The notes under the pieces were generated by a model. It ran no database searches, was not told the origin of the DNA, and saw only the letters and a program-made list of their open reading frames with translations. Shown here in pieces: positions 26,219 through 34,798 of a stretch of 64,000 bases of DNA. The translations under genes were made by a program, and so were the position numbers. The stretch is from contig JAXLWN010000028.1 in the NCBI GenBank assembly GCA_046328475.1, forward strand, positions 1 through 64,000, given 5' to 3'. Within the stretch, counting starts at the first letter, position 1, and each line of letters starts with the position of its first letter. Source of the DNA: CADCWN01 sp046328475. GTDB lineage: Bacteria > Chloroflexota > Chloroflexia > Thermomicrobiales > CADCWN01.

Positions 26219-27142
26219 ATGCATCTCAAGCGTTTGAGTCTCACAATCGGGGGGCTGGCCCTCATCGTCGGCCTGCTGGCCGCGTGCGGGTCGTCGCCGA
26301 CCGCGACGCTCGCCCCGGTTGCCAGCGCGTCGGCCAGGGCGTCGTCCGCGCCATCTGCGGCGGCGTCGGCTGGCGCGTCCGCTTCGACTTCGGCGGCATC
26401 GCCGACTGTGGCGCGCTCCGCCAGCCCGTCGGCTGGTTCGTCGACGACCGGTAGCCCGACGACCACCAGTGCGTCGCCGACGCGCGCGGCTTCCCCGTCG
26501 ACTTCCGGCACCCCCGGTACGCCGGGCGCGGGCACACCGACGACCGGCTTTGTTCCGTCGCAGGGCTACATCCGCCTCGGTGGGCAGGCGAGCCACCGGC
26601 AGAAGTGGGCGTTCACCGGTTTCACCATCGGTGGGCTGAGTGGCGACCTGAAGCCGACCTATGACGTGGTGGGCGCGAACCGCAAGGTGGTGCTGCCGGA
26701 TGTTGCCGGGGTGAGCCTGGAAGCCTATCAGGTGGGCGGCGTGATCTCGGTGCCGAATCCGGTTGGTGGCGGCTTTGTCACCGCCGACGCGAGCAATCCG
26801 CTGACCGTGCCCGCGCAGGCGCTGTTCACCCTGCCCGATATGCTGGTCTTCAGCCTCGCGCCGGTGAACGCGAGCTACACGCAGCAGGGGACGCAGCAGG
26901 TGAATGGGAAGACGACCATCGCCTACCGCACGCAGGTGACCATCGCCGACCTCAGTTTCGTCTCGCCGACCTTGCAAGGGCAGGCGGGCACGGCGACGAC
27001 CACGGTCTACCTCGATAGCACGACCGGCATCCTGATCGCGATGGAGTCGACCGTGAAGTCGAACACCAGCGCGACGACGGCGACGGCTCGCCTCGATGTG
27101 ACCGACATCAACGCGGTCCCGGCCATTGCGGTGCCGAAGTAG
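26219..27142 (+). CDS. Lipoprotein with Ser/Ala/Thr-rich linker, LppX/LolA-like fold suspected
   Basis: 307 residues. A signal peptide with lipobox LLAAC (cleavage before C25 or so) places it outside the membrane. Residues 26-110 are a low-complexity Ser/Ala/Thr/Pro linker. The C-terminal domain (about 115-307; WAFTGFTIGGLSGDLKPTY, AYRTQVTIADLSF, TTTVYLDSTTGILIAMESTV) looks like an antiparallel beta half-barrel of the LppX/LprG or LolA type, which bind lipids. That assignment is by pattern only. The start is the ATG at 26219, behind GGAAGGAG. The gap upstream (25959-26218) shows no gene. It precedes a histidine kinase but a strong palindrome separates them. Confidence 0.75.
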   Translation: MHLKRLSLTIGGLALIVGLLAACGSSPTATLAPVASASARASSAPSAAASAGASASTSAASPTVARSASPSAGSSTTGSPTTTSASPTRAASPSTSGTPGTPGAGTPTTGFVPSQGYIRLGGQASHRQKWAFTGFTIGGLSGDLKPTYDVVGANRKVVLPDVAGVSLEAYQVGGVISVPNPVGGGFVTADASNPLTVPAQALFTLPDMLVFSLAPVNASYTQQGTQQVNGKTTIAYRTQVTIADLSFVSPTLQGQAGTATTTVYLDSTTGILIAMESTVKSNTSATTATARLDVTDINAVPAIAVPK

Positions 27143-27184
27143 TCCCTGCTTTCCCGCGTAGAAGCCAGATCGGCTAGACTATGA

Positions 27185-27217
27185 CTCGGGCGGTGGAGCG
27201 ACGCTCCACCGCCCGAG
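27185..27217 (+). terminator. 33-base perfect palindrome after the lipoprotein gene
   Basis: CTCGGGCGGTGGAGCG, one base, then its exact complement CGCTCCACCGCCCGAG, 42 bases after the lipoprotein stop. It argues that the kinase starts at 27250 rather than at the in-frame ATG at 27181. Confidence 0.75.
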
Positions 27218-27249
27218 GTGTTGTTGCCGCTAGCGCGGGGCGAATCGCC

Positions 27250-30219
27250 ATGTCCCAGCAGCCGCCGGTGTCGATGGGCGTCGATCCGCAGCTCTATCAG
27301 CAGCTGCGCGCAATCCTCGAGGCGTTGCCGGTCGGGGTCTGGCTGACCGACCGGCACGGCACCCTCTTGCTCGATAATCCCGCCGCCGAGCGGATCTGGG
27401 GGGCGCGCTTCGCCGACGGCGACCCTGCTGCCCGGCCCCGGGCGTGGTGGGCCGATACCGGTCGGCCGCTCGCGGCGGATGACTGGTCGCTGGTGCGCGT
27501 GCTGGCGTCGGGCGAGGCGGTGCTTGGCGAGGTGCTGGAGATCGCCGCGTTCGATGGCACGCGCAAGACGATCCTCAGTTCGGCGGTGCCGCTGCGCACT
27601 GCCGGGGGCGAACTCGCGGGCGCGCTGGTGATCAACGAGGATATCACCGCGCTCGGTGCGGCCGAGGCGGCGCTGCGCCGCAGCGAGGCGGAGTATCGCG
27701 CGCTCTTCGAGCTGGCGGGCGTGGCGAAGACCGAGGCCGATCTCGCCAGCGGGCGTTATCTGCGCATCAACAGCAAGTATTGCGAGTTTACGGGCTACGA
27801 GGAAGCGGAACTGCTCACGATGTCGCTGTCGGACCTGATCTATCCCGAAGATCGGGCGGAGAACGACGAGCGCATCGCCCGCGCGCTGGGCGGGGACCGG
27901 GGGGCGATCACCTTCGAGCGGCGCTACCGGCGCAAGGATGGGACGACCGCCTGGGGCCTGATCAGCCTGGCCTTTGTCGAGGGCGCGGATGGGCGCTTGC
28001 GCTCGCTGGCGACGATTCAGGATATCACCGCGCGCAAGCGGGCCGAGCTGCGCGACCGGCTGCTGGCGCAGGCGGGCGAGTTGCTGGGGGCGTCGCTGGA
28101 TGTGGCCGTCGCGCTCCAGGCGATCACCGATTTGCTGGTGCCGACCTTCGCCGATTGGTCGGTGGTGAGCACGATCGAGGATGGCTGGGTCGTGCGCCGG
28201 GCCGCGCGGCATGTGGCACCGGAGGGGGAGGCGTTCCTGCGCAAGCTGCGCCCGCGCTATGCGCTTGGGGAGGACCCCGGGCGTGGCGTCGCGCGGGTGA
28301 TCGCCACCGGCGACTCGTTCTTCCGCGCCGAGGGCTCGCTGGCGCAGGAGACGCGGCCCGATGAGCCCGATATGTTGCAGCGGATCGCGAGCGGCGTACC
28401 CGGCGCGGTCTCGCAGATCGTGGTGCCGATGATCGCGCGCGGCCGGGTGCTGGGGGCGATCAACGCCTGCCTGGGGCCGGGCGCGCGGCGGTTCGACCGC
28501 GATGACCTGGCGTTGCTGGAGGAGTTGGGGCGGCGCGCGGCGCTGGCGCTGGACAATGCGCGGCTCTACGCCGCCGAGCGCGAGGCGCGCGAGGCGGCCG
28601 AGCGGGCGAGCGCGCGGGCGATGCGCCTGCAAGCCGCGACGGCCGCGCTCTCGGCGGCGGTTACGCCGGACGATGTGGCGCGCGTGGCCGTGGAGGCGTT
28701 CATGGCGGTGCTCGGGGCGGTCGGCTGCGCCGTGGCGTTGATCAGACCGGGCGAGGCGCAGCTCGAGCTGCGCCATGCGGTCGGGTTCCCGCCGGAGGTG
28801 GTGGAGCGCTGGCAGCTGCTCTCGCTCGATGAGCCGTCGCCGCGCGTGGTGGCGGCGCGCACCGGGGTGCCGATCTGGCTCGATTCGCCGGAGGAGGCCG
28901 CGCGCCTCTTTCCTGCGTCGGCCTTTCCCTCGCTGGCCGCGCGCGGCCAGCAATCCTGGGCGGTTGTCCCGTTGGTGGCCGGCGGCACCTCGCTCGGGTC
29001 GCTCCTCTTCAGCTTCGATAGCCCCGCCGCGCTCGACGAGGGTGATCTCGCGCTGAGTCAGGCACTTGCCGGGTTGTGCGCGCAGGCGATCGAGCGCGCC
29101 CGCCTCTACGAGGTGGAGCAAGGGACGCGATCGCGGCTGCAGCAGATCCTCGATGTGCTGCCGGAGGCGGTGCTCGTTGTCGGTGCCGATGGGCGATTTG
29201 CGCTGGCGAACGCCGCCGCCGTGGGGGTGCTCGGGATCGATCCGGTCGGGCAGGTCTTGCCGGTGGGCGAAGACGACGCCTTCCGCATCTTCGGGACCCG
29301 CAGGCTCGATGGCACCCCTTTCCCCGACCGCGAATTGCCGCTGGAACGCGCGGTGCTGCAAGGGGAGACGACGCGCGGCGAGCAGATGACGTTGCGGAAC
29401 GCCGTCACGGGGGCCGATCTGCCGATGCTGGTCAGCGCGGCACCGCTGCGCGACGCGAATGGGGAGGTGGCTGGTGCTGTGGCGGCGCTCCAGGATATCA
29501 GCACGCTGAAGGCGCTCGAACGGATTCGCGACGACTTTTACGCCGCCGTCTCCCACGACCTGAAGAACCCGCTGACGATCATCCGCGCGCACACGCAGCT
29601 GGTGCAGCGCCAGATCGGCAAGCTCGACACGGCGATGGCCGAGCCGCTGGTGCAGCGACTCGGCACGGTGATCGGCGCGACGAGTCGGATGAATCAGTTG
29701 CTGAACGATTTGCTCGACCACGCGCGGTTGCAGGCGGGCGAGCAGCTCGATCTCGCGCCGCAGCCGACCGAGCTGATCGCGCTGCTGGATCGGCTGGCGG
29801 CCGAGTGGGGGCGACTGAACGACCGGCATCATTTCGCGGTGGAGGTCGCGGGGGAGGTGCTGACGGTCACGGTCGATCCGCGCCGCTTCGAGCGGGTGCT
29901 GGAGAACCTGTTGAGCAATGCGGTGAAGTATTCGCCGCCCGGTGGCCGTGTGACGCTGGCGGCGCGGCCGGAAGAGGAGGACGGACGGGCCTGGGTGGTG
30001 GTCGAGGTGCGGGATGGCGGGATCGGCATCCCCGCGAGCGATCTGCCCTATGTGTTCGAGCCGTACCGGCGGGGCGGCAATGTGCTGGGGCAGGTGAGCG
30101 GCACCGGGCTGGGGCTGGCGAATGCGCGGCGGTTGATCGAGCAGCACGGGGGCATGATCGCCATCGCCAGCGTCGAGGGTGAGGGGACGAGCGTCACCAT
30201 TCGCTTGCCACGGCAGTAG
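27250..30219 (+). CDS. Soluble PAS-PAS-GAF-GAF-PAS histidine kinase
   Basis: A 989-residue sensor kinase without membrane segments, so the signal is cytoplasmic. Domains: PAS (about 16-140), PAS (148-270, with a PAC tail ITARKRAEL), GAF (280-440), GAF (465-615), PAS (628-755), HisKA with AVSHDLKNPLT and phosphoacceptor H769, and HATPase with the N box LLSNAVKYS (near 887), VRDGGIGIP (G1) and GTGLGLANARRL (G2). No receiver domain and no adjacent response regulator gene. The chosen ATG (MSQQPPVS) lies just past the palindrome at 27185-27217; its ribosome binding site is weak. A long hairpin follows the stop. Confidence 0.92.
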   Translation: MSQQPPVSMGVDPQLYQQLRAILEALPVGVWLTDRHGTLLLDNPAAERIWGARFADGDPAARPRAWWADTGRPLAADDWSLVRVLASGEAVLGEVLEIAAFDGTRKTILSSAVPLRTAGGELAGALVINEDITALGAAEAALRRSEAEYRALFELAGVAKTEADLASGRYLRINSKYCEFTGYEEAELLTMSLSDLIYPEDRAENDERIARALGGDRGAITFERRYRRKDGTTAWGLISLAFVEGADGRLRSLATIQDITARKRAELRDRLLAQAGELLGASLDVAVALQAITDLLVPTFADWSVVSTIEDGWVVRRAARHVAPEGEAFLRKLRPRYALGEDPGRGVARVIATGDSFFRAEGSLAQETRPDEPDMLQRIASGVPGAVSQIVVPMIARGRVLGAINACLGPGARRFDRDDLALLEELGRRAALALDNARLYAAEREAREAAERASARAMRLQAATAALSAAVTPDDVARVAVEAFMAVLGAVGCAVALIRPGEAQLELRHAVGFPPEVVERWQLLSLDEPSPRVVAARTGVPIWLDSPEEAARLFPASAFPSLAARGQQSWAVVPLVAGGTSLGSLLFSFDSPAALDEGDLALSQALAGLCAQAIERARLYEVEQGTRSRLQQILDVLPEAVLVVGADGRFALANAAAVGVLGIDPVGQVLPVGEDDAFRIFGTRRLDGTPFPDRELPLERAVLQGETTRGEQMTLRNAVTGADLPMLVSAAPLRDANGEVAGAVAALQDISTLKALERIRDDFYAAVSHDLKNPLTIIRAHTQLVQRQIGKLDTAMAEPLVQRLGTVIGATSRMNQLLNDLLDHARLQAGEQLDLAPQPTELIALLDRLAAEWGRLNDRHHFAVEVAGEVLTVTVDPRRFERVLENLLSNAVKYSPPGGRVTLAARPEEEDGRAWVVVEVRDGGIGIPASDLPYVFEPYRRGGNVLGQVSGTGLGLANARRLIEQHGGMIAIASVEGEGTSVTIRLPRQ

Positions 30220-30241
30220 GAATAGGCGCGCGGACAAGGAA

Positions 30242-30280
30242 CACCCCGGCGACGATCTTCGCGAGATCGTCGCCGGGGTG
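30242..30280. terminator. Hairpin between convergent genes
   Basis: A perfect 17-base-pair stem (CACCCCGGCGACGATCT with AGATCGTCGCCGGGGTG) and a 5-base loop. It can end the kinase gene and the small minus-strand gene. Confidence 0.8.
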
Positions 30281-30316
30281 ACATGGTTCTTGCGCCGGGA
30301 CGCGATGCTGCCGGGA

Positions 30317-30415
30317 TTAGATCGAAGAGTCGTTGTCGGGCAAGGCGCGATGCGCCAACCACATCAGCCCAATGGTGAGTCCGGCCCCCATCGCGAGATT
30401 GATCACCTCACCCAT
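30317..30415 (-). CDS. Very small membrane protein, 32 residues
   Basis: A 32-residue frame, MGEVINLAMGAGLTIGLMWL and onward, ending in DNDSSI. One membrane helix covers nearly the whole chain, with a polar tail. The ATG at 30415 follows GGAGTGAACAGCG. It lies between a terminator hairpin and a second small membrane protein gene on the same strand. Function is unknown; it could be a regulator of a larger membrane protein. Existence is inferred from the start site, hydrophobic pattern and spacing. Confidence 0.5.
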   Translation of the reverse strand: MGEVINLAMGAGLTIGLMWLAHRALPDNDSSI

Positions 30416-30495
30416 CGCTGTTCACTCCGCTGCGTGTGGGCAAATCCCCCAGCAGCGGAGAGCAAGATGTGTGCCAGACTGCCTGGACCCTGCGA

Positions 30496-30735
30496 CTAGC
30501 GCATGGACATCAGCAGCAGGTAGAGGGCGACGAGAATGATGAAGGCGACGACCGCCACGATGCCGAAAATCAGGTTGCCGGTCGGGCGCACCGTGCCGGG
30601 GCTGTAGTTGGCTCCCACGTTCTCCGTGCCGTCGCGATGTGCGCGTTGCTCCTCGGTTCCGGCGGTGCTGTCGGCATAGGCGGGGCGTGTTGGCTGCGGG
30701 CCGGTGACGGTTGCCGGGTCGCGTTCCATGCTCAT
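30496..30735 (-). CDS. Small C-terminally anchored membrane protein
   Basis: 79 residues: a polar, Pro/Thr-rich N-terminal part (ERDPATVTGPQPTRPAYADS ... VRPTG) and one C-terminal membrane helix (NLIFGIVAVVAFIILVALYLL). The start is the ATG at 30735 behind GGAGG at 30741-30745; an earlier in-frame start lacks this. No family recognised. It diverges from the histidine kinase at 30894 across a perfect hairpin and is followed by the 32-residue membrane protein. Confidence 0.7.
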   Translation of the reverse strand: MSMERDPATVTGPQPTRPAYADSTAGTEEQRAHRDGTENVGANYSPGTVRPTGNLIFGIVAVVAFIILVALYLLLMSMR

Positions 30736-30787
30736 GGTGGTGCCTCCTTCCGACGGGGCTGCGCCCCGCACGCTTTGCCTCATGCGA

Positions 30788-30838
30788 GCAATAGGCGTGC
30801 CAGACCGCGTTGCATCGGCAGTCTGGCACGCCTATTGC
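30788..30838. other. Perfect 18-base-pair inverted repeat between divergent genes
   Basis: GCAATAGGCGTGCCAGAC (30788-30805) and its exact complement (30821-30838), with a 15-base loop. It lies in the shared promoter region of the small membrane protein and the histidine kinase. A piece of it, GTGCCAGACTGC, recurs at 30471. Confidence 0.75.
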
Positions 30839-30893
30839 CTTCATATTCGCTGACGGCCCGGGCGTTTGCGGCGGGTGGCGACGGAAGGTGTGC

Positions 30894-32450
30894 GTGGTTG
30901 GCGACGAGGGGACGGAGGCGGTAGCGCCAGCGCTGCCGGGCGAACAGAAGCCGCAGATAGTGGTTGAGCGTCCGAGTGCTGCGGCGATCCTCGATCTCGC
31001 GCCCGACGCCTGGCTCGGGATCGACCGCGACCTCTGTGTCACCTATCGCAACGCGGCGGCGGCGAGGCTCCTGGTGGGTCAACAGCCGCAGTTTGGTGTG
31101 GATATTCGCGCGTTGTTGCCCGAGTTGGCCGACGCCGCGTTCGTCGCGTGTTGCCGCCGCGTGCTGGCGGATGGGCACCCCGCAACGCTCCGTGCTCCCA
31201 TGCTGCCCGACGACCGGCAGCGCACGATCATAGTCCACCCGTTGCCGGGGGGGCTGGGGATCCAGGTTGGCGACGCCGTTGCGGACGGCGAGCAGCGCCG
31301 GTTGGCGCGACTTCTGGCGCTTGGGGCGGCGCTGGATGCCGCCACCGATGCGCCGGGCATTGCGGCGGCGTTGCTGCCCTGCCTGGTGCCGTTGCTGGCC
31401 GACCGGGCGGCCGTGGGGCGGGTTGATGAGCGGGGAGCGCTGGTGCCGTGGTTGCGACAGGGAGAGCAGGCCGCCGCGCCTGGGGATGATCCGGCGGTGG
31501 GGCTTCGCCTCACGGCGGAGGATCTGGCGACGCTGGCGACTGGTGGTTGGCTTGCCGTGCCGCTCGGCGCGGGGCAGGGTGGGGGTGTGGTCTTGCCGCT
31601 GCTGCGCGGCGGTCGCCTGCTTGGCACGCTGCTGATCGTGCGGCAGTCGGGCGCGTTCGCTTCGGGCGAGATCGCCTTCGCGGGGGAGATCGCGCGGCGC
31701 GCGGCGCTCGCCCTCGATGCCCTGCGGCTCAGACAGGAGGCACGGGAGGCGCTGGCGTCGCGGGATCACTTCCTGGCGGTCGCGGCGCACGAGCTGCGCA
31801 CGCCGCTGACGGCGTTGCGCGCCCACGCGCAACTGGTGGCGCGGCGGCGCTCGTCCGGGCGGCTTGACGCGCGCTGGCTTGGTTCGGCCGTCGCGGCCTT
31901 CGAGCGCGCGACTGGCAGGCTGGAGACGATCGTGGCCGATCTGCTCGACGTGGCGCGGCTGCGGCTCGATCAATTGCCGGTGCGCCGCCAATCGTGCGAT
32001 TTGGTGCCGCTGGTCCGCGAGATCGCCGAGCGGGAACGGGAGCAATGGCCGGGTCGGCAGCGCCTCGTCCTACAACTGCCAAAGGGGCACTGCCGCGCCC
32101 TGGTCGATCCCGGCCACCTGGAGCAGATCCTGGTCGAACTGCTGAGCAACGCGGCCAAGTTCTCGCCCGCCAGGGGTGTCATCGAGGTGCGGTTGGACGC
32201 GGGGGGCTCCGGCGTCTGCCTGACGGTGCGCGACGAGGGGATAGGCCTGCCGCCGGGGAGCGACGAGGCGATTTTCGAGCCGTTCGCGCGTGCGGAGAAT
32301 GCCGGGGTGCGGCAGATTCGCGGACTTGGCCTGGGGCTGCACCGCTGCCGTGAGCTCGTTGCGCGCAACGGCGGGCGGATCCACGCGGAGAGCGCGGGCG
32401 AGGGTACCGGGACCGAACTGCGATGCTGGTTCTTGCACGACGGTGCATAG
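30894..32450 (+). CDS. Histidine kinase with PAS-like and GAF-like input
   Basis: About 518 residues, soluble. A PAS-like domain (about 20-120; ILDLAPDAWLGIDRDLCVTY) and a GAF-like domain (about 130-275; LLGTLLIVRQSGAFASGE) are followed by HisKA with VAAHELRTPLT and phosphoacceptor H299. The HATPase has LLSNAAKFSP (near 417), VRDEGIGLP and GLGLGLHRCREL. No response regulator is nearby. The start is uncertain; the GTG at 30894 has GGAAGG five bases before it, while the first in-frame ATG (30810) lies inside the inverted repeat. It could share ligands or targets with the kinase at 27250. Confidence 0.88.
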   Translation: MVGDEGTEAVAPALPGEQKPQIVVERPSAAAILDLAPDAWLGIDRDLCVTYRNAAAARLLVGQQPQFGVDIRALLPELADAAFVACCRRVLADGHPATLRAPMLPDDRQRTIIVHPLPGGLGIQVGDAVADGEQRRLARLLALGAALDAATDAPGIAAALLPCLVPLLADRAAVGRVDERGALVPWLRQGEQAAAPGDDPAVGLRLTAEDLATLATGGWLAVPLGAGQGGGVVLPLLRGGRLLGTLLIVRQSGAFASGEIAFAGEIARRAALALDALRLRQEAREALASRDHFLAVAAHELRTPLTALRAHAQLVARRRSSGRLDARWLGSAVAAFERATGRLETIVADLLDVARLRLDQLPVRRQSCDLVPLVREIAEREREQWPGRQRLVLQLPKGHCRALVDPGHLEQILVELLSNAAKFSPARGVIEVRLDAGGSGVCLTVRDEGIGLPPGSDEAIFEPFARAENAGVRQIRGLGLGLHRCRELVARNGGRIHAESAGEGTGTELRCWFLHDGA

Positions 32451-32639
32451 TGGCAGCGGCATGCCCTTGCGACGGGGCTATTACTTGCTCGCCGCTCAGT
32501 CTAACCTCCCCAGCGCCACCCTGTTGCTAACGACAGCCCCACGATGATCCTTCGCCCGATGGCAACACTCTGCTCGTCTGCCATACTACCCCCCTGCGAC
32601 GACGCAGCGGGCGACGATGCCGACGGGGGAGGGCGAGGA

Positions 32640-33908
32640 GTGGAGACCATCGAGCGAGTCGAGGCGCGGCCCGTGGCACAGCCGCCACCCGCCGCGCAAC
32701 GGCAGGACTTCGGCTTCGGCCTGGTCGCGAATACCCTGCTCGGCTATACCCTGGTCAAGGGCTTGCAGCTCACCCTCCACAACCTGATCTTCCCGCTCTA
32801 TCTCTACAGTCTTGGCCATGACGCCGCTGCCATCGGCCGCATCAACGCGGTCGGTGCGCTGGTCGTCCTGGTGGTTAGCATCCCGCTCGGCGCGCTCTCC
32901 GACCGAATCGGCCTGGCGCGCTCTCTGGCGATCGGTGGTCTGGTCATGCCCCTGGCGATGGCCGGGATGGCCCTGGCAACCTCGCTGCCGACCCTGCTGA
33001 TCTGGTTCGTCATCCAGCAGGGTCTCTCCGTCACCTACTGGACCGCGCTCGGCCCGTTGCTTGTCGGCGCGGTGCCGGTGGAGCGCCGTGTCCGGGCTTT
33101 CTCCGTCAACAGCTTCTTCCTCTGGGGACTCGGCTCGGCCGGGAGCGCCCTTGGCGGGCTCGCCGCCGCCCTGGCGGGGCGTTCGCTCGGCGTCTCGCCG
33201 AACGCGGTCGAACCGCTGCGCGTCGCGCTCCTGCTGAACGCCGCGATCATGCTGCTCGGGGCGATCCCCCTCTGGCGCATCCGCAATCGCGCCGTGGTCA
33301 GCGACCAGCCGCGCGAGCGGCAGCCCTTGCGCCTCGTCGACCTGCGCCTCTTCGGCCGCCTCCTGGTACCGGACGCCCTGCAAGCGTGCGGGGCGGGCGC
33401 GGTGATCGGCTTCCTGCCCCTCTTCTTCTCCCTGCGCTTCGGCCTCGCCTCCGACACGCTCGGCTGGCTTTTCACCGCCACCGGCGTGCTCGGCGGCGTC
33501 GCCGCCCTCAGCGCCCCGGCTGTCACCCGCCGCCTGGGGGATACCCGCGCGATCACCATCCTGATGTGCGCGGTCGCCGCCTGCGTCGTCGGCACCGCCG
33601 CCGCACCGTTCCTGATCGGCGCGATCCTGGGCGAAATCCTGCGTGCGGGCCTGCGCGGCACCATCGACCCGATCTATGCCCCCTTCGCGATGGGGCGCGT
33701 TGCCCCGGAGCGGCGCGGCACCCTCGGCGGCCTCTACAACGTGACGTATGCCACCGGCTTCTCGCTCGGACCCCTCGCCAGCGGCTGGCTCCAGGTGCAA
33801 TACGGCTTTCTTCCGGCTTTTGCCCTGGGGGCGAGTTGTTACGTCTTCGCCGCCCTCGCCATCCGCCTGCTCTGGAGCAGCATGGGGCCGCTCGTCGAGG
33901 AAAGGTGA
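32640..33908 (+). CDS. MFS transporter
   Basis: A 422-residue, 12-helix major facilitator. Seen: the A-like motif GALSDRIGLARSLAIGG after helix 2, a second-half repeat around TRRLGDTRAIT, and ERRGTLGGLYNVTYATGFSLGPLASG near helix 11. The substrate is unknown; sequence style suggests a multidrug or sugar-phosphate-type exporter. The start is the GTG at 32640 behind GGAGGGCGAGG; upstream in-frame codons are G+C-poor and unlike coding sequence. The sugar isomerase gene begins 5 bases after its stop, so the two form an operon and the substrate may be a carbohydrate. Confidence 0.87.
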   Translation: METIERVEARPVAQPPPAAQRQDFGFGLVANTLLGYTLVKGLQLTLHNLIFPLYLYSLGHDAAAIGRINAVGALVVLVVSIPLGALSDRIGLARSLAIGGLVMPLAMAGMALATSLPTLLIWFVIQQGLSVTYWTALGPLLVGAVPVERRVRAFSVNSFFLWGLGSAGSALGGLAAALAGRSLGVSPNAVEPLRVALLLNAAIMLLGAIPLWRIRNRAVVSDQPRERQPLRLVDLRLFGRLLVPDALQACGAGAVIGFLPLFFSLRFGLASDTLGWLFTATGVLGGVAALSAPAVTRRLGDTRAITILMCAVAACVVGTAAAPFLIGAILGEILRAGLRGTIDPIYAPFAMGRVAPERRGTLGGLYNVTYATGFSLGPLASGWLQVQYGFLPAFALGASCYVFAALAIRLLWSSMGPLVEER

Positions 33909-33913
33909 GTCGT

Positions 33914-34747
33914 ATGTCCGCCGCCTCGATCCAGATCGGCATCAACTATCGCGACTTCCCGAGTAACTGGCGACCCGCGCGCCAGGAGATCGCTTTTGCT
34001 CGCGCAGCTGGCTTCACCAGCATGCAGTTCCACGGTCCCGACGATGGACTCGATACCGAACGGCTCGGCGACTCGCCCCAGGTCGTCGGTGCCCTCCTGC
34101 GCGAGGCGGGCATCGTCCCGGTGATGGAGATCGGCCTGCCGCTCGATGCGGAGGGTCGCAGCAGGCACGGCCACACGCCGCTGGAGGTGCTGCGCGCCAA
34201 CCTGCCGGGCATCGTTGCGCTCGGTTGCAGCTGCGTCCACTGGCACCTCGGGCCGCGCGGCGCGCTGGACGACGCTACCATGCACTCGTTGGAGGAGATG
34301 GCGCTACCGCAACTGGCCGAGGGGGTTGCCCTCGGCCAGCGGCATGGCTTTCACTTCGGTCTGGAGCACAATCAAGCGGGCATCGATGTGTTCGGCAGTC
34401 CCGAGCGCTGCGCGGTCGCGCTGGACGCGGTTCCCGGCCTCGGCTTCGTCTGGGATCTCAACCATAGCACGCCCGAGCAGCTGCCCGGCTACCTCGCCCT
34501 CACCGGGCGGATGAGCATGCTCCACGTCTCCGACACACCACTCCCGGTGGTCAACCACCACCTGCCGCTCGGACTCGGCACCGTCCCCTTCGCGGACTAC
34601 TGGCGCGAACTCAGTGCGCGGGGCTTTCACGGCCCGGCTATCCTGGAGATCGGCGGCCTGCCTGCTTCGGGCGGGTATGGGCGTGATACGGACGAGGCGC
34701 TCGTGGCGTCGCTGGCGCGCTTCGCTGAAGTAACGAGTAACGAGTAA
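33914..34747 (+). CDS. Sugar phosphate isomerase/epimerase-type TIM-barrel protein
   Basis: 277 residues of the AP-endonuclease-2/xylose-isomerase-like barrel. Seen: GINYRDFPSNW, GFTSMQFHGP, VPVMEIGLPLDAEG, GFHFGLEHNQAG (family metal Glu), GFVWDLNHSTPEQ (Asp/His), MLHVSDTPL and FHGPAILEIGG (last metal Glu). Likely isomerises or epimerises a sugar or polyol, or hydrolyses a related bond. The ATG at 33914 comes 5 bases after the MFS stop, so it is co-transcribed. The last five residues, VTSNE, and the TAA stop are encoded by a GTAACGA array, which is foreign to the domain. Confidence 0.83.
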   Translation: MSAASIQIGINYRDFPSNWRPARQEIAFARAAGFTSMQFHGPDDGLDTERLGDSPQVVGALLREAGIVPVMEIGLPLDAEGRSRHGHTPLEVLRANLPGIVALGCSCVHWHLGPRGALDDATMHSLEEMALPQLAEGVALGQRHGFHFGLEHNQAGIDVFGSPERCAVALDAVPGLGFVWDLNHSTPEQLPGYLALTGRMSMLHVSDTPLPVVNHHLPLGLGTVPFADYWRELSARGFHGPAILEIGGLPASGGYGRDTDEALVASLARFAEVTSNE

Positions 34748-34798
34748 CGAGTAACGAGGAGTGATGTAATCCCACTCGTTACTCGTTACTCGTTACTA
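34732..34798. repeat. Inverted pair of GTAACGA arrays between convergent genes
   Basis: GTAACGA x4 (34732-34760) is answered by TCGTTAC x3 (34777-34797). Each half supplies the stop codon of the gene next to it (isomerase TAA at 34745-34747; epimerase TAG at 34798-34796). The halves can pair as a hairpin. Confidence 0.92.

Noticed and set aside
27007..30237. A 1076-codon minus-strand open frame over the histidine kinase
   Set aside because: Antisense shadow with codon-biased Arg/Ala/Gln content and no motif; the plus-strand kinase is intact.
30810..30893. Earlier start of the second histidine kinase at the ATG 30810
   Set aside because: It would place the coding start inside a perfect 18-base-pair inverted repeat and adds residues unlike the PAS domain; the GTG at 30894 has a ribosome binding site.
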